Part shown: positions 1 to 6,163 of the stretch, in pieces | Numbering within the stretch: the first letter of the stretch is position 1 | Layout of the letters: each line of letters begins with the position of its first letter | DNA from: Wenyingzhuangia sp039768865 | GTDB lineage: Bacteria > Bacteroidota > Bacteroidia > Flavobacteriales > Flavobacteriaceae | Reading direction: 5' to 3' (one strand) | Assembly: GCF_039768865.1 (NCBI RefSeq) | Contig: NZ_JBDMZQ010000020.1 | Length of the DNA: 6,287 bases | Notes under the pieces: generated by a model | The model's database searches: none | Seen by the model: the letters and a program-made list of their open reading frames with translations, nothing else | What the model was told of the DNA's origin: nothing | Translations under genes and position numbers: made by a program

Positions 1-36
1 CTTTTTATTTTGTTTTATCTTTTTCTTGTTCTAAAA

Positions 37-98
37 CCAAATCAAAAGATTTGGCGGACTTTATAAAAATACACTAAACTTTTGATTAAGCATCAAAA
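37..98. repeat. Two perfect short hairpins in the left flank
   Basis: Two perfect inverted repeats lie close together beyond the end of the antitoxin gene. The first has arms CCAAATC (37-43) and GATTTGG (48-54) around an AAAA loop. The second has arms TTTTGAT (80-86) and ATCAAAA (92-98) around a 5-base loop. On the minus strand the first hairpin is followed by a short T run (TTTTAG), so it could be a weak terminator for the toxin/antitoxin operon. The two hairpins plus the boundary repeat at 110-128 make the whole 1-128 stretch look like one structured noncoding element. I suspect, without being able to check, that it is a dispersed repeat in related genomes. No gene is visible in 1-134. Confidence 0.5.
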
Positions 99-109
99 CT
101 CGTATTAAT

Positions 110-128
110 TATAGCCATTGTTGGGCGT
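110..128 (-). repeat. Left boundary repeat of the toxin/antitoxin cassette (attC-like end)
   Basis: The plus strand reads TATAGCCATTGTTGGGCGT. Its counterpart at 1653-1669, read on the other strand, is TATAACCAGTTGGGCGT. The two match except for one G/A difference and two extra T in the left copy, and the inner nine bases (GTTGGGCGT, 120-128) are identical. GTTGGGC fits GTTRRRY, the consensus of the R' box of integron attC sites. The repeat sits seven bases beyond the antitoxin stop codon. That the two copies are inverted and bracket exactly the two-gene module is seen directly. Calling them recombination sites is inference. Confidence 0.55.
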
Positions 129-134
129 TCGTTT

Positions 135-1223
135 TTATGTTAGTTCTATTGGTGCAAAAAACTCATTTCCAGTTCCATAAGGTATTATTTTTTTATGTTG
201 TAATCTACCAATAATAATTGCTGGATGGGTCTTAAATTTTTCAGCGTACGAGATGATATCATCTTTGGTGATTGTACGATTGTTTAAAATTTCATTTTCT
301 TGATTTTCAGTTAAAAGCCAATTTGAAGCAAAATTATCTGCTTGATTTTCAAATTCTTCGTTTTCTCCTTCTATATCGATGTTTTCTATTGAAATATATT
401 TTTTTCCATGTAGTAAAATATGTCCTATTTCATGGAAAAGAGTAAACCAGAATATATCATTACGTCTATATCTACCACTTAATTGAATCAATGGAGTGTT
501 ATTAATCCACCTTGTAGAACCATGGATTGATGCCTTCGGTAAACAGGGAGTATGAACAATTTTTACACCTGCTGATAAACATAAATTCTGTAATTCCTCA
601 AAATAGCTATCGGGCTGTTTAGCCATAATTTTCTTTATATGAGGTAATACTTCTTTAAGTTTGATCTTATTGTATTCTTTTGTTTGAATTTTAGACGCTT
701 GAATTTCTCCTTGTCTTAGCCAAGAAGCAATTACTGATGCATTTTCTTGATCTTTTAATGAAATTCTAAAAGCAACTTTTGTACGTTGATTGTAATAGTA
801 ATCTTCAAATCCTTTTTGAGAAGCTACATTAAAAAAATTGAATAGGTTTATAACTTTTTCTTTAGCTACTCGAGTTTTTGGAACCCATTCAAAATTTACC
901 ATTTTTGCATATGGAAAAGAAGCTGCCCATTCTATAGCACTCTCTATGTTAGTTTGATAGCTAACACGTGCTTTGTATTCATCGTAATTTTTTTGTGCTT
1001 CCAGCCAAAAGTGTACAGGAATTTTTAATACTTGTTCGAATAATACTGCCATGTCAGGTGTAATTGAACTTTCCCCTTTTAATACGGCTGTAATAGTCTT
1101 TTCAGGTTTACCTGTTTTTACTGCAAATTCTTTTGCTCCAATGTTATTTTCTTCTAAAGATTCGATTAATATTTCTTTAGGGTGAGTTACACTTTCTGGA
1201 TAATATTTGTTGATTGTTGCCAT
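135..1223 (-). CDS. higA: HigA-type antitoxin fused to an ImmA/IrrE (M78) metallopeptidase domain
   Basis: This 362-residue protein is likely the antitoxin and autorepressor of the toxin encoded just upstream. Residues about 14-85 form a HigA/VapI-like helix-turn-helix (start HPKEILIESLEENNIG; later KTGKPEKTITAVLKGES and the HFWLEAQ hallmark). Residues about 85-200 are a linker region of unclear role. The C-terminal part is an ImmA/IrrE-type M78 domain with the zinc motif HEIGH at 264-268 and a following FENQADNFASNWLL segment (292-304), where E292 is the expected third ligand. Plain HigA antitoxins are about 100 residues, so this is the long, peptidase-fused form. It starts with ATG 28 bases after the toxin stop, in the toxin-first order typical of higBA. 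There is no Shine-Dalgarno, as usual in this phylum. Whether the peptidase is active, and on what (itself or the toxin), cannot be read from sequence. The family call is firm; the antitoxin role is inferred from domain and position. Confidence 0.87.
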   Translation of the reverse strand: MATINKYYPESVTHPKEILIESLEENNIGAKEFAVKTGKPEKTITAVLKGESSITPDMAVLFEQVLKIPVHFWLEAQKNYDEYKARVSYQTNIESAIEWAASFPYAKMVNFEWVPKTRVAKEKVINLFNFFNVASQKGFEDYYYNQRTKVAFRISLKDQENASVIASWLRQGEIQASKIQTKEYNKIKLKEVLPHIKKIMAKQPDSYFEELQNLCLSAGVKIVHTPCLPKASIHGSTRWINNTPLIQLSGRYRRNDIFWFTLFHEIGHILLHGKKYISIENIDIEGENEEFENQADNFASNWLLTENQENEILNNRTITKDDIISYAEKFKTHPAIIIGRLQHKKIIPYGTGNEFFAPIELT

Positions 1224-1251
1224 AATTATTAAACTTTTAAAATGTTGTTAA

Positions 1252-1584
1252 TTAGTGGTAATCATCAATTTCAATAATTTCCACAGCTTTAATTTCTACC
1301 CAAATATATTTTCCATCATCATCTGTTGGTATTGGGTTTTCTTGTGGCTCAAAAATTAATCTGTAAGGATGGTCAAGGTCACACGCCCATTGACCTTTTC
1401 TATCGCTTGTTAATTCATGAAACCTTCCTGGTTGAAATCTTACATCTTCTAAAGTTTTTGAAGCTTTTAATTGGTCTAGCCTCTGTTTAAATTTTTTAAA
1501 TCTTTTTTGTCCTAATTTTTTAGATCCTAATCGATCATTATTAGCATATTTTTCTAAATTGTTACTTTTAAATTTTATATTCAT
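1252..1584 (-). CDS. higB: HigB-like RelE/ParE-superfamily toxin
   Basis: This 110-residue basic protein has the usual length of a HigB-type plasmid-maintenance killer. Members of the RelE superfamily are mostly ribosome-dependent mRNA interferases that stop translation. The recognisable block is PGRFHELTSDRKGQW (52-66), followed by DLDHPYRLIFEP (69-80) and the C-terminal VEIIEIDDYH (101-110). These are the conserved strands and end of the HigB subgroup. The N-terminal third is lysine-rich and helical, as in the family. The ATG at 1584 is the only sensible start. The gene leads the operon, with the antitoxin 28 bases downstream. A palindrome (1602-1620) and a -7-like box (1587-1594) lie directly upstream, so autorepression by the HTH partner is likely. 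No truncation or missing family motif is seen. The exact target is not predictable. Confidence 0.88.
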   Translation of the reverse strand: MNIKFKSNNLEKYANNDRLGSKKLGQKRFKKFKQRLDQLKASKTLEDVRFQPGRFHELTSDRKGQWACDLDHPYRLIFEPQENPIPTDDDGKYIWVEIKAVEIIEIDDYH

Positions 1585-1586
1585 TG

Positions 1587-1594
1587 CAAATATA
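1587..1594 (-). promoter_or_regulatory. Candidate -7 box of the toxin/antitoxin operon
   Basis: The minus strand reads TATATTTG, a full match to the Bacteroidota -7 consensus TAnnTTTG. Only two bases separate it from the toxin ATG, so it would give a leaderless or nearly leaderless transcript. No clear -33 TTG element is visible at the expected distance. The region is very A+T rich, so a chance match is quite possible. Confidence 0.35.
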
Positions 1595-1601
1595 TAAATT
1601 T

Positions 1602-1620
1602 ATTAACACTTACTGTTAAT
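1602..1620. promoter_or_regulatory. Palindromic operator candidate for the HTH antitoxin
   Basis: ATTAACA (1602-1608) and TGTTAAT (1614-1620) are perfect inverted arms separated by five bases (CTTAC). The palindrome lies 18 bases before the toxin ATG and just upstream of the candidate -7 box, where a bound repressor would block the -33 region. HigA antitoxins are known to bind such inverted repeats as dimers. A lone TGTTAAT half-site also occurs at 1246-1252, over the toxin stop and before the antitoxin gene. The symmetry is seen directly; binding by this antitoxin is inferred. Confidence 0.55.
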
Positions 1621-1652
1621 TAAAATTTTAAAAATTATTTTTTTTATAAATG

Positions 1653-1748
1653 ACGCCCAACTGGTTATATGTTTACAAAAACCAACAATAATTATATTAA
1701 AATCAATAATAAATGAATTTTTTTATTGTTATCATTAAATATAGCGTT
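1653..1748. repeat. Right boundary repeat and attC-like foldable spacer
   Basis: ACGCCCAACTGGTTATA (1653-1669) is the inverted partner of the repeat at 110-128. Its core GCCCAAC (1655-1661) fits RYYYAAC, the outer R'' box of integron attC sites. As a single strand, AACTGGTTATAT (1659-1670) can pair with ATATAGCGTT (1739-1748), leaving a two-base TG bulge and one G-T pair. Bulged stems of this kind are a hallmark of attC. The far end, however, reads GTTTTTT rather than GTTRRRY, so the site is degenerate or not an attC. The loop is A+T-rich with no gene. It separates the toxin operon from the recombinase pseudogene, whose reading frame ends at 1752. Confidence 0.4.
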
Positions 1749-1751
1749 TTT

Positions 1752-2641
1752 TTATGAATATTTATCATGTTGAACGATTAAAGCTAATGGGGTATTTATC
1801 TTTTTTATGGCATCACTCTGAACATGGGTGTATAGCATCGTGGTTTCTGGTTTGCTATGCCCTAATACTACTTAAATACACCTAATATCTGTTACCATTA
1901 CCAATAAGTGAGTAGCATAACTATGGTGTAAGGTATGGGGGGTAACTTCTTTTTTTATCTTTGCATTTGCAACACTCCTTTTTAAAAAACTGCGTAATGA
2001 TGTTGCCGCATATGGGGTGTGCTTGGTATCATTTTCAATTAAATATTTTTTTGGTGTATACGTATCTAAATCATATTTTAACATAGGATATAAACTTTGG
2101 GCAATAGGCACCTGTCTATCTTTCCTGCCTTTCCCCATAGTTATTCTTAAAACTCCTCTTTTAAAATCTAAATCTTTGAGTTCTAATTTTAATAATTCCC
2201 CAATTCGTAAACCAGAAGAGTATAACAACGCAATGCATACTCGATGTTTTAAATTTTTGGTTGTTTGTAGTAGTCTTATAACTTCTTCTTTAGACAAAAC
2301 ATTAGGTGATTTTTTGTCTTTTTTAGGGGCTATAGTTTTAAAGTTCAATTCAAAATTAGCTTTGGTAAATGCTAAATAATGCTTTAGAGCACTAACCAAT
2401 TGTCGGTGTGTACTTATTGAAGGATTTTTTTTAATAAATCCCTGCTCTATGTAAGTTTCTATTTCTCTTACATTTGCTATGGTATCACTTTTATGATAAA
2501 GGATAAAGTCTGCAATTAAATAGGTGTAGGTTTTAAAGTGCTTTTGCTCTAACGCTTTCCTTTTAAAGTTGTATAAAAAGTATTTAAAGTCTTTTTTTCT
2601 CTTTCTCTCAACCTAAATTTTACAGGTAATGTTCTTCTCAT
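1752..2641 (-). pseudogene. Degenerate XerC/D-like tyrosine recombinase (integrase)
   Basis: Read through its lesions this is a full-length recombinase of about 296 residues. It would begin at ATG 2641 (MRRTLPVKFRLRERE) and run through an N-terminal SAM-like core-binding domain (about 2400-2590) to the catalytic domain. Box I is intact (SSGLRIGELL, Arg codon 2205-2207), as is the beta-hairpin GKGRKDRQVPI. Three faults stand out. The frame changes at a run of seven A (2592-2598); one more A would restore it. The box II arginine is replaced: HTLHHSYATHLL instead of HTLRHS, with CAC at 1926-1928 where CGC would encode Arg. An in-frame TAA (1872-1874), probably once CAA, cuts off VVLGHSKPETTMLYTHV, which carries the catalytic Tyr (codon 1830-1832). 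The segment before the stop (LLVMVTDIRCI) also departs from the usual LLENGTDIRYI. No IntI-specific insertion is apparent between the boxes, so it resembles a XerC/D-like phage or element integrase, not a classical integron integrase. It is almost certainly inactive. Confidence 0.9.
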
Positions 2642-2661
2642 ATTGACACTTCGTTTTAATA

Positions 2662-2797
2662 GCACACAACGGTTCGTGTATGGTGCGTATGCCAAAGACT
2701 GGACTATACATCGTATATAATTAATTACTATGATCTTCCCTACTTACGAAAGTCCTCGCGAACGTTTTTGGTTGGTAATTATATACTAAAGGAGTTG
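2662..2797. repeat. Structured noncoding repeat upstream of the recombinase
   Basis: This gene-free stretch lies between the recombinase start (2641) and the BT_3928 gene stop (2848). It begins with GCACACAACGGTTCGTGTAT, whose AAC-GGTT-TATG layout resembles the boundary repeat at 1655-1671 (GCCCAACTGGTTATATG) in the same orientation. Farther in, GTATATAATTAATTAC (2713-2728) is an inverted partner of GTAATTATATAC (2775-2786), allowing a long A+T stem. The loop holds AAAGTCCTCGCGAACG (2749-2764); the left flank, read outward on the minus strand, has AAAGTCCGCC and TATAATTAAT in similar positions. The similarity suggests one family of elements on both sides of the island. I see no promoter or RNA gene that I could defend. 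Confidence 0.4.
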
Positions 2798-2847
2798 AAT
2801 AAAACACACAATTGTAAAGGTCAAAAAGTACTAAAGAAAAGTTTTGT

Positions 2848-3813
2848 TTACCATTTGATTTCTTTGATGTTTTTCCAGTTTTCTTTAAACACAACAGTGC
2901 CTTGGTGTAGCCCTAAAATCCCTGGATTGGCCCTAATCATGGTTTTTAAGGTAGTCCCATCACAAAATAAAACATCAAACGGCAGCGTATTTTCTTCTTT
3001 GGTTTTAGAAACCAACGCAGTACTACTACTAGATAGCAAATAGACAAGATATCCTTTGTCAGTTGCTTTATTTGAGAGCTTTATAAGCTCTTTCCAGGCT
3101 TCGCCATCTACATGTTCTAGGTGGTTGGCAACCATCAGGATTGCTTTTGGGGCATCTAAAATGACATCTGTCAAATCATCGGTTTCCGATTCTAGGTAAA
3201 AGTCATGAACAGGCGGAATTTCCCCATCTTCTTGGTATACCATGCCTGCTCTAATGTTTTTTCCTATCGCGTAGGGTCTAAAATCGATTAAAGGCAAATA
3301 GGTCAGCACATGATAGATCACATAGAGGGAAGAAAAAACAGATGCCATCAAGATCGGCTGTGTTATATTTTTTGAGAACAAAGGCTTGATTTGATCATGC
3401 TTAATCATCATCCAGACAATAAGCATTAAAAAAATAATATTCTTATAAAAGGTTTCCCATGCAGTGAGTTTGATTGCATCACCAAAGCATCCACAATCTG
3501 TAACTTTGTCAAAAATTGCAGAATAACCTGTAAGGCATAAAAATAGAGTTGTGATTCCAAATAAACACCATAGGGTGGTTTTGGTTCTGTAGCCTAAGAG
3601 TAGGGCAATCCCCAGGATCAACTCTGTGAGGATCAAAACAATAGAAAAGGGCAGTGCGAAGGAGATTAAGCCTTCTAAATTTAAGACGTCTCCACCAAAA
3701 TACTCTTCAAATTTATAAGCAGAACCTTGTGGATCTACTAATTTTACAAAACCAGAAAACACAAACAAAATACCTGTAATTCCTCTGAAAAATTGAAGGA
3801 TGATAGTATGCAT
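2848..3813 (-). CDS. BT_3928-family DoxX/MauE-like membrane protein with periplasmic thioredoxin-like domain
   Basis: This inner-membrane protein (321 residues from ATG 3813) belongs to the DoxX-like group named BT_3928 in Bacteroidota; its biochemical role is not established. The N-terminal half has about five hydrophobic segments (roughly 3-23, 48-72, 80-101, 115-128, 150-173). It carries the DoxX signature SGFVKLVDPQGSAYKF (20-35) and a DCGCFGD motif (106-112) with two cysteines like those of MauE/DoxD proteins. The C-terminal 145 residues look soluble and thioredoxin-fold-like (ILMVANHLEHVDGEAWKEL; later GILGLHQGTVVF) but lack a CxxC motif. A redox or envelope role is therefore inference only. 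The frame is also open from a TTG at 3819. ATG 3813 is preferred: it lies two bases after the stop of the DUF1599 gene and begins MHTIILQFFRGITG, a standard family start. The two genes are surely one operon. The 3' side abuts the accessory island. Confidence 0.85.
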   Translation of the reverse strand: MHTIILQFFRGITGILFVFSGFVKLVDPQGSAYKFEEYFGGDVLNLEGLISFALPFSIVLILTELILGIALLLGYRTKTTLWCLFGITTLFLCLTGYSAIFDKVTDCGCFGDAIKLTAWETFYKNIIFLMLIVWMMIKHDQIKPLFSKNITQPILMASVFSSLYVIYHVLTYLPLIDFRPYAIGKNIRAGMVYQEDGEIPPVHDFYLESETDDLTDVILDAPKAILMVANHLEHVDGEAWKELIKLSNKATDKGYLVYLLSSSSTALVSKTKEENTLPFDVLFCDGTTLKTMIRANPGILGLHQGTVVFKENWKNIKEIKW

Positions 3814-3815
3814 GA

Positions 3816-4355
3816 TCAAGATAGAGTCAAGTGAATCAGAGCAAAAACAGCATAGTTGATCATGTCTTGATAATTGGCGTCAATACCTTCTGATACTAAT
3901 GTTTTTCCGTTGTTGTTTTCAATTTGTTTTACTCTCAATAATTTTTGTAGAATCAAATCGGTTAGGGAACTCACGCGCATATCTCTCCAAGCTTCTCCAT
4001 AGTCATGATTTTTATCGAGCATTAACATTTTGGTTATTTTAATATGTTTCTCATATAAAACCACTGCAGCTTTTGTGTCAAGATCTGGTTGAGTAGCAAT
4101 TCCTTTTTCAATTTGAATTAAGGACATCACACAGTAATTGATGATGCCAATAAATTCAGAAACCTCTCCTTCATCTACTTTTCTGACGTCGTTTTCTTGA
4201 AGTTGTCTGATGCGTTGGGCTTTGATAAAAATCTGGTCAGTTAAGCTTGGCAATCTTAAAATCCTCCAGGCACTACCATAATCACTCATTTTTTTAGTGA
4301 ATAGATGTTGGCAAGTTTCAATTATTTTATCGTATTCTTTATGAGTATTAGACAT
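3816..4355 (-). CDS. DUF1599 protein with two tandem copies of the domain
   Basis: This 179-residue cytosolic, mostly helical protein consists of two DUF1599 repeats. Repeat one (about 8-84) has DYGSAW at 25-30, SLTD at 37-40, then IKAQRIRQL and a closing FIGIINYCVMSLIQI. Repeat two (about 101-177) has DYGEAW at 118-123, SLTD at 130-133, then QKLLRVKQI and MINYAVFALIHL. The aligned DYGxAW, SLTD and INY motifs show internal duplication. The domain has been grouped with nucleotide-modification-associated families, but no enzymatic activity is established that I know of. The gene starts with ATG 4355, ends two bases before the BT_3928 gene, and diverges from folP. A TAnnTTTG box upstream (4411-4418) probably drives the operon. 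Confidence 0.87.
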   Translation of the reverse strand: MSNTHKEYDKIIETCQHLFTKKMSDYGSAWRILRLPSLTDQIFIKAQRIRQLQENDVRKVDEGEVSEFIGIINYCVMSLIQIEKGIATQPDLDTKAAVVLYEKHIKITKMLMLDKNHDYGEAWRDMRVSSLTDLILQKLLRVKQIENNNGKTLVSEGIDANYQDMINYAVFALIHLTLS

Positions 4356-4410
4356 TGTAGATTTTTTTTGAGTATTTTCGATATTGAAAACGAATTTAAT
4401 AAAGAATTAC

Positions 4411-4418
4411 CAAACGTA
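4411..4418 (-). promoter_or_regulatory. -7 box for the DUF1599/BT_3928 operon
   Basis: The minus strand reads TACGTTTG, a full match to the Bacteroidota -7 consensus TAnnTTTG. It lies 55 bases before the DUF1599 ATG, which would give a leader of roughly 50 bases. It sits in the short divergent region shared with folP. No convincing -33 TTG is seen at the right spacing, so the call rests on the -7 box and position. No equal match faces folP; the nearest is the imperfect TATTTTG at 4435-4441. Confidence 0.42.
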
Positions 4419-4456
4419 TCCCTAAACCTAAAAGTATTTTGAAAATCAACCCAACA

Positions 4457-5278
4457 ATGCGCTGCAAAGGAACCCTTATTGATTTGACCACACCAAAAGT
4501 AATGGGGATTTTAAATATCACACCAGATTCTTTTTACGATGGAGGTAAATACAAAGATGAGCAAGCTATTTTGTTACAGGTAGATAAGATGCTAAAAGAA
4601 GGGGCAACGTTTATTGATGTAGGAGCCTATTCTTCAAAACCTGGAGCAGAAGATGTGTCAGATGAAGAAGAATTAAGGCGAATTGTTCCTGTCATCAAAC
4701 TTTTGGTCGCAAATTTTTCAAATCTATTGATTTCAGTGGATACATTTAGAAGTCAAGTGGCTGAAAAATGTATCGAAGCTGGAGCAGCTATCATCAATGA
4801 TATTTCTGGTGGAGATTTAGATCCAAATATGTTTGCTACAGTGGCAAGTTTGCAAGTGCCTTACATTATGATGCATATGCAGGGGACACCCCAGACCATG
4901 CAACAAACACCAACGTATAAAAACGTAGTGACAGAGGTGTTTTTCGAATTGTCAAAAAAAGCGGAAAGATTACAACGTTTACATGTTCATGACATTGTTT
5001 TAGATGTAGGTTTTGGTTTTGGGAAGACCATAGCACATAATTATGAATTGCTACAGAATTTAGATTATTTTCAGGAAATGGGACTACCTGTTTTGACGGG
5101 GATTTCAAGAAAGTCTATGTTGTATAAACCCTTGGGAGTAACTCCACAAGAGGCATTAAATGCAACCACAGTTGCCCATACGATTGCGCTGCAAAAAGGT
5201 ACTCAAATTCTGAGGGCACATGATGTAAAGCAGGCCGTAGAAGCGGTTAAGATTTTTGGTCTCCTGAGCAAGAAATAA
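4457..5278 (+). CDS. folP: Dihydropteroate synthase
   Basis: FolP joins 6-hydroxymethyl-7,8-dihydropterin diphosphate with p-aminobenzoate to give 7,8-dihydropteroate in folate synthesis, and is the sulfonamide target. The 273-residue TIM barrel shows every family motif in order: MGILNITPDSFYDGG (16-30), DVGAYSSKPGA (54-64), SVDTF (93-97), NDISGG (114-119), DVGFGFGKT (183-191), GISRKSM (215-221, with the conserved Lys) and RAHDV (253-257). The usual DPGFGFGK proline is Val here, which I regard as normal in Bacteroidota. The frame is open from a TTG at 4439, which would add MKINPT. ATG 4457 is preferred because it gives MRCKGTLIDL, close to the usual flavobacterial start. The gene diverges from the DUF1599 operon and converges on the metal-receptor gene across 72 bases. 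It appears intact, and it is not followed by cdaA, a neighbour I recall in many relatives. Confidence 0.96.
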   Translation: MRCKGTLIDLTTPKVMGILNITPDSFYDGGKYKDEQAILLQVDKMLKEGATFIDVGAYSSKPGAEDVSDEEELRRIVPVIKLLVANFSNLLISVDTFRSQVAEKCIEAGAAIINDISGGDLDPNMFATVASLQVPYIMMHMQGTPQTMQQTPTYKNVVTEVFFELSKKAERLQRLHVHDIVLDVGFGFGKTIAHNYELLQNLDYFQEMGLPVLTGISRKSMLYKPLGVTPQEALNATTVAHTIALQKGTQILRAHDVKQAVEAVKIFGLLSKK

Positions 5279-5350
5279 ACACCTATGGTAAAATATGATC
5301 AGTGGCTTTTTATTTTAAATTTTGTTTGTTGTCCCTCTTTTGTGATTCTT

Positions 5351-6163
5351 CTACTTAAAGGTGCTGATGGTTATCCGTTCTCTCAATGATCTAAAGGCAT
5401 CGAAAGTTTTCAGAAGTTTAGATCCAAAGCTATTAAACATTCCGGCATCTATGTAAACAGCACTTGCGTGGTGTGTGTATCTTCCCATTTCAAAAATATG
5501 CTTGTCTTTGAACATAAAGGGTTTGGAGACAAAAAACACAACATCAGGATCTCCCTCAAGTCTGATTTTTTTGGCTTGAATAATGGGGTGACTTTCAGGT
5601 TTGTTCTGATAAATATTTTCATATTTGTTTAAGTCCATTAGGGAGTTGATTAAGGGATCATTTCCTACAGCCATCCATGGATTGTACCAGACCATACAGG
5701 CAGCCTTTTTAACTTCGAACTCTTTGATGTACAATTTAAATTCGTTAAGCTTTAATTTGATCTTGTGATTGATCAGTTGCGCGTCAACCCTACGATTAAG
5801 CATCAATCCTATTTTTTCGATCAAACGGATCGTATCCTCAATACTTGTGATTACAATCGTGTATACTTGAGTGAACTCTTGTAGTTTTTTTATGTTTTCT
5901 CTACTGTTTTGGTCTTTATAGCAAAAAACAAGATCTGGTTTGAGTTCCTTTATCTTGTCTATATTGAGTTCCTTAGCATCTCCGAGAATGGGTTTGGTGT
6001 GTTTAAAGTGTATAGGGTTTGTACAAAGACTAGTGATTCCAATAATATTGTCTTCTAGATTTAAATCATAGAGTGTTTCGGTCATCTCAGGTACTAAAGA
6101 AATAATTTTTCTAGGGGTTTTCTCAAACGTAATTTCGTTGCCTAGGTCATCAAAAAAAGTCAT
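5351..6163 (-). CDS. Helical-backbone metal receptor (BtuF/FepB-like fold, no signal peptide)
   Basis: This 270-residue protein has the two-lobed periplasmic-binding fold of the cobalamin/iron-chelate receptor family. Lobe one contains RKIISLVPEMTETLYDL (18-34) and GDAKELNIDKIKELKPDLVF (61-80). A long helix spans about 108-150. Lobe two has MVWYNPWMAVGNDPLINSL (157-175) and ends with MFNSFGSKLLKTFDAF (242-257). True ABC transporter receptors carry a lipoprotein or Sec signal. This one begins MTFFDDLGNEITF with no hydrophobic leader or lipobox, so it should stay in the cytoplasm unless the real start is elsewhere. Upstream extension is blocked because the ATG sits in TAATG, overlapping the pyrF stop by one base, which suggests translational coupling. 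No permease or ATPase gene is nearby. The ligand and role are unknown; cobalamin or iron uptake should not be assumed. Confidence 0.83.
   Translation of the reverse strand: MTFFDDLGNEITFEKTPRKIISLVPEMTETLYDLNLEDNIIGITSLCTNPIHFKHTKPILGDAKELNIDKIKELKPDLVFCYKDQNSRENIKKLQEFTQVYTIVITSIEDTIRLIEKIGLMLNRRVDAQLINHKIKLKLNEFKLYIKEFEVKKAACMVWYNPWMAVGNDPLINSLMDLNKYENIYQNKPESHPIIQAKKIRLEGDPDVVFFVSKPFMFKDKHIFEMGRYTHHASAVYIDAGMFNSFGSKLLKTFDAFRSLRERITISTFK

Noticed and set aside
2017..2379. Plus-strand open frame of about 120 codons inside the recombinase region
   Set aside because: It is antisense to the clear catalytic domain of the tyrosine recombinase, and its translation shows no family signature.
1752..2641. 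Reading the recombinase as an integron integrase (IntI)
   Set aside because: I see no IntI-type extra segment before box II, the product looks like ordinary XerC/D-like Bacteroidota integrases, and no promoter or attI layout could be defended.
2768..3043. Plus-strand open frame overlapping the BT_3928 gene end
   Set aside because: It lies mostly antisense to a well-conserved coding sequence, with a low-complexity, unrecognisable product.
4866..5108. Minus-strand open frame inside folP
   Set aside because: It is fully antisense to the conserved FolP barrel and has no recognisable domain.
4457..5278. Val in place of Pro in the DPGFGFGK motif of FolP as a sign of sulfonamide resistance
   Set aside because: I regard DVGFGFGKT as common in Bacteroidota FolP; all catalytic and binding motifs are otherwise standard, so there is no basis for a resistance claim.
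5289..5317. Possible terminator between folP and the metal-receptor gene (TAAAATA / TATTTTA arms)
   Set aside because: The stem is seven A/T pairs with a 15-base loop and no GC core, too weak to claim in A+T-rich DNA, although a terminator is expected between convergent genes.
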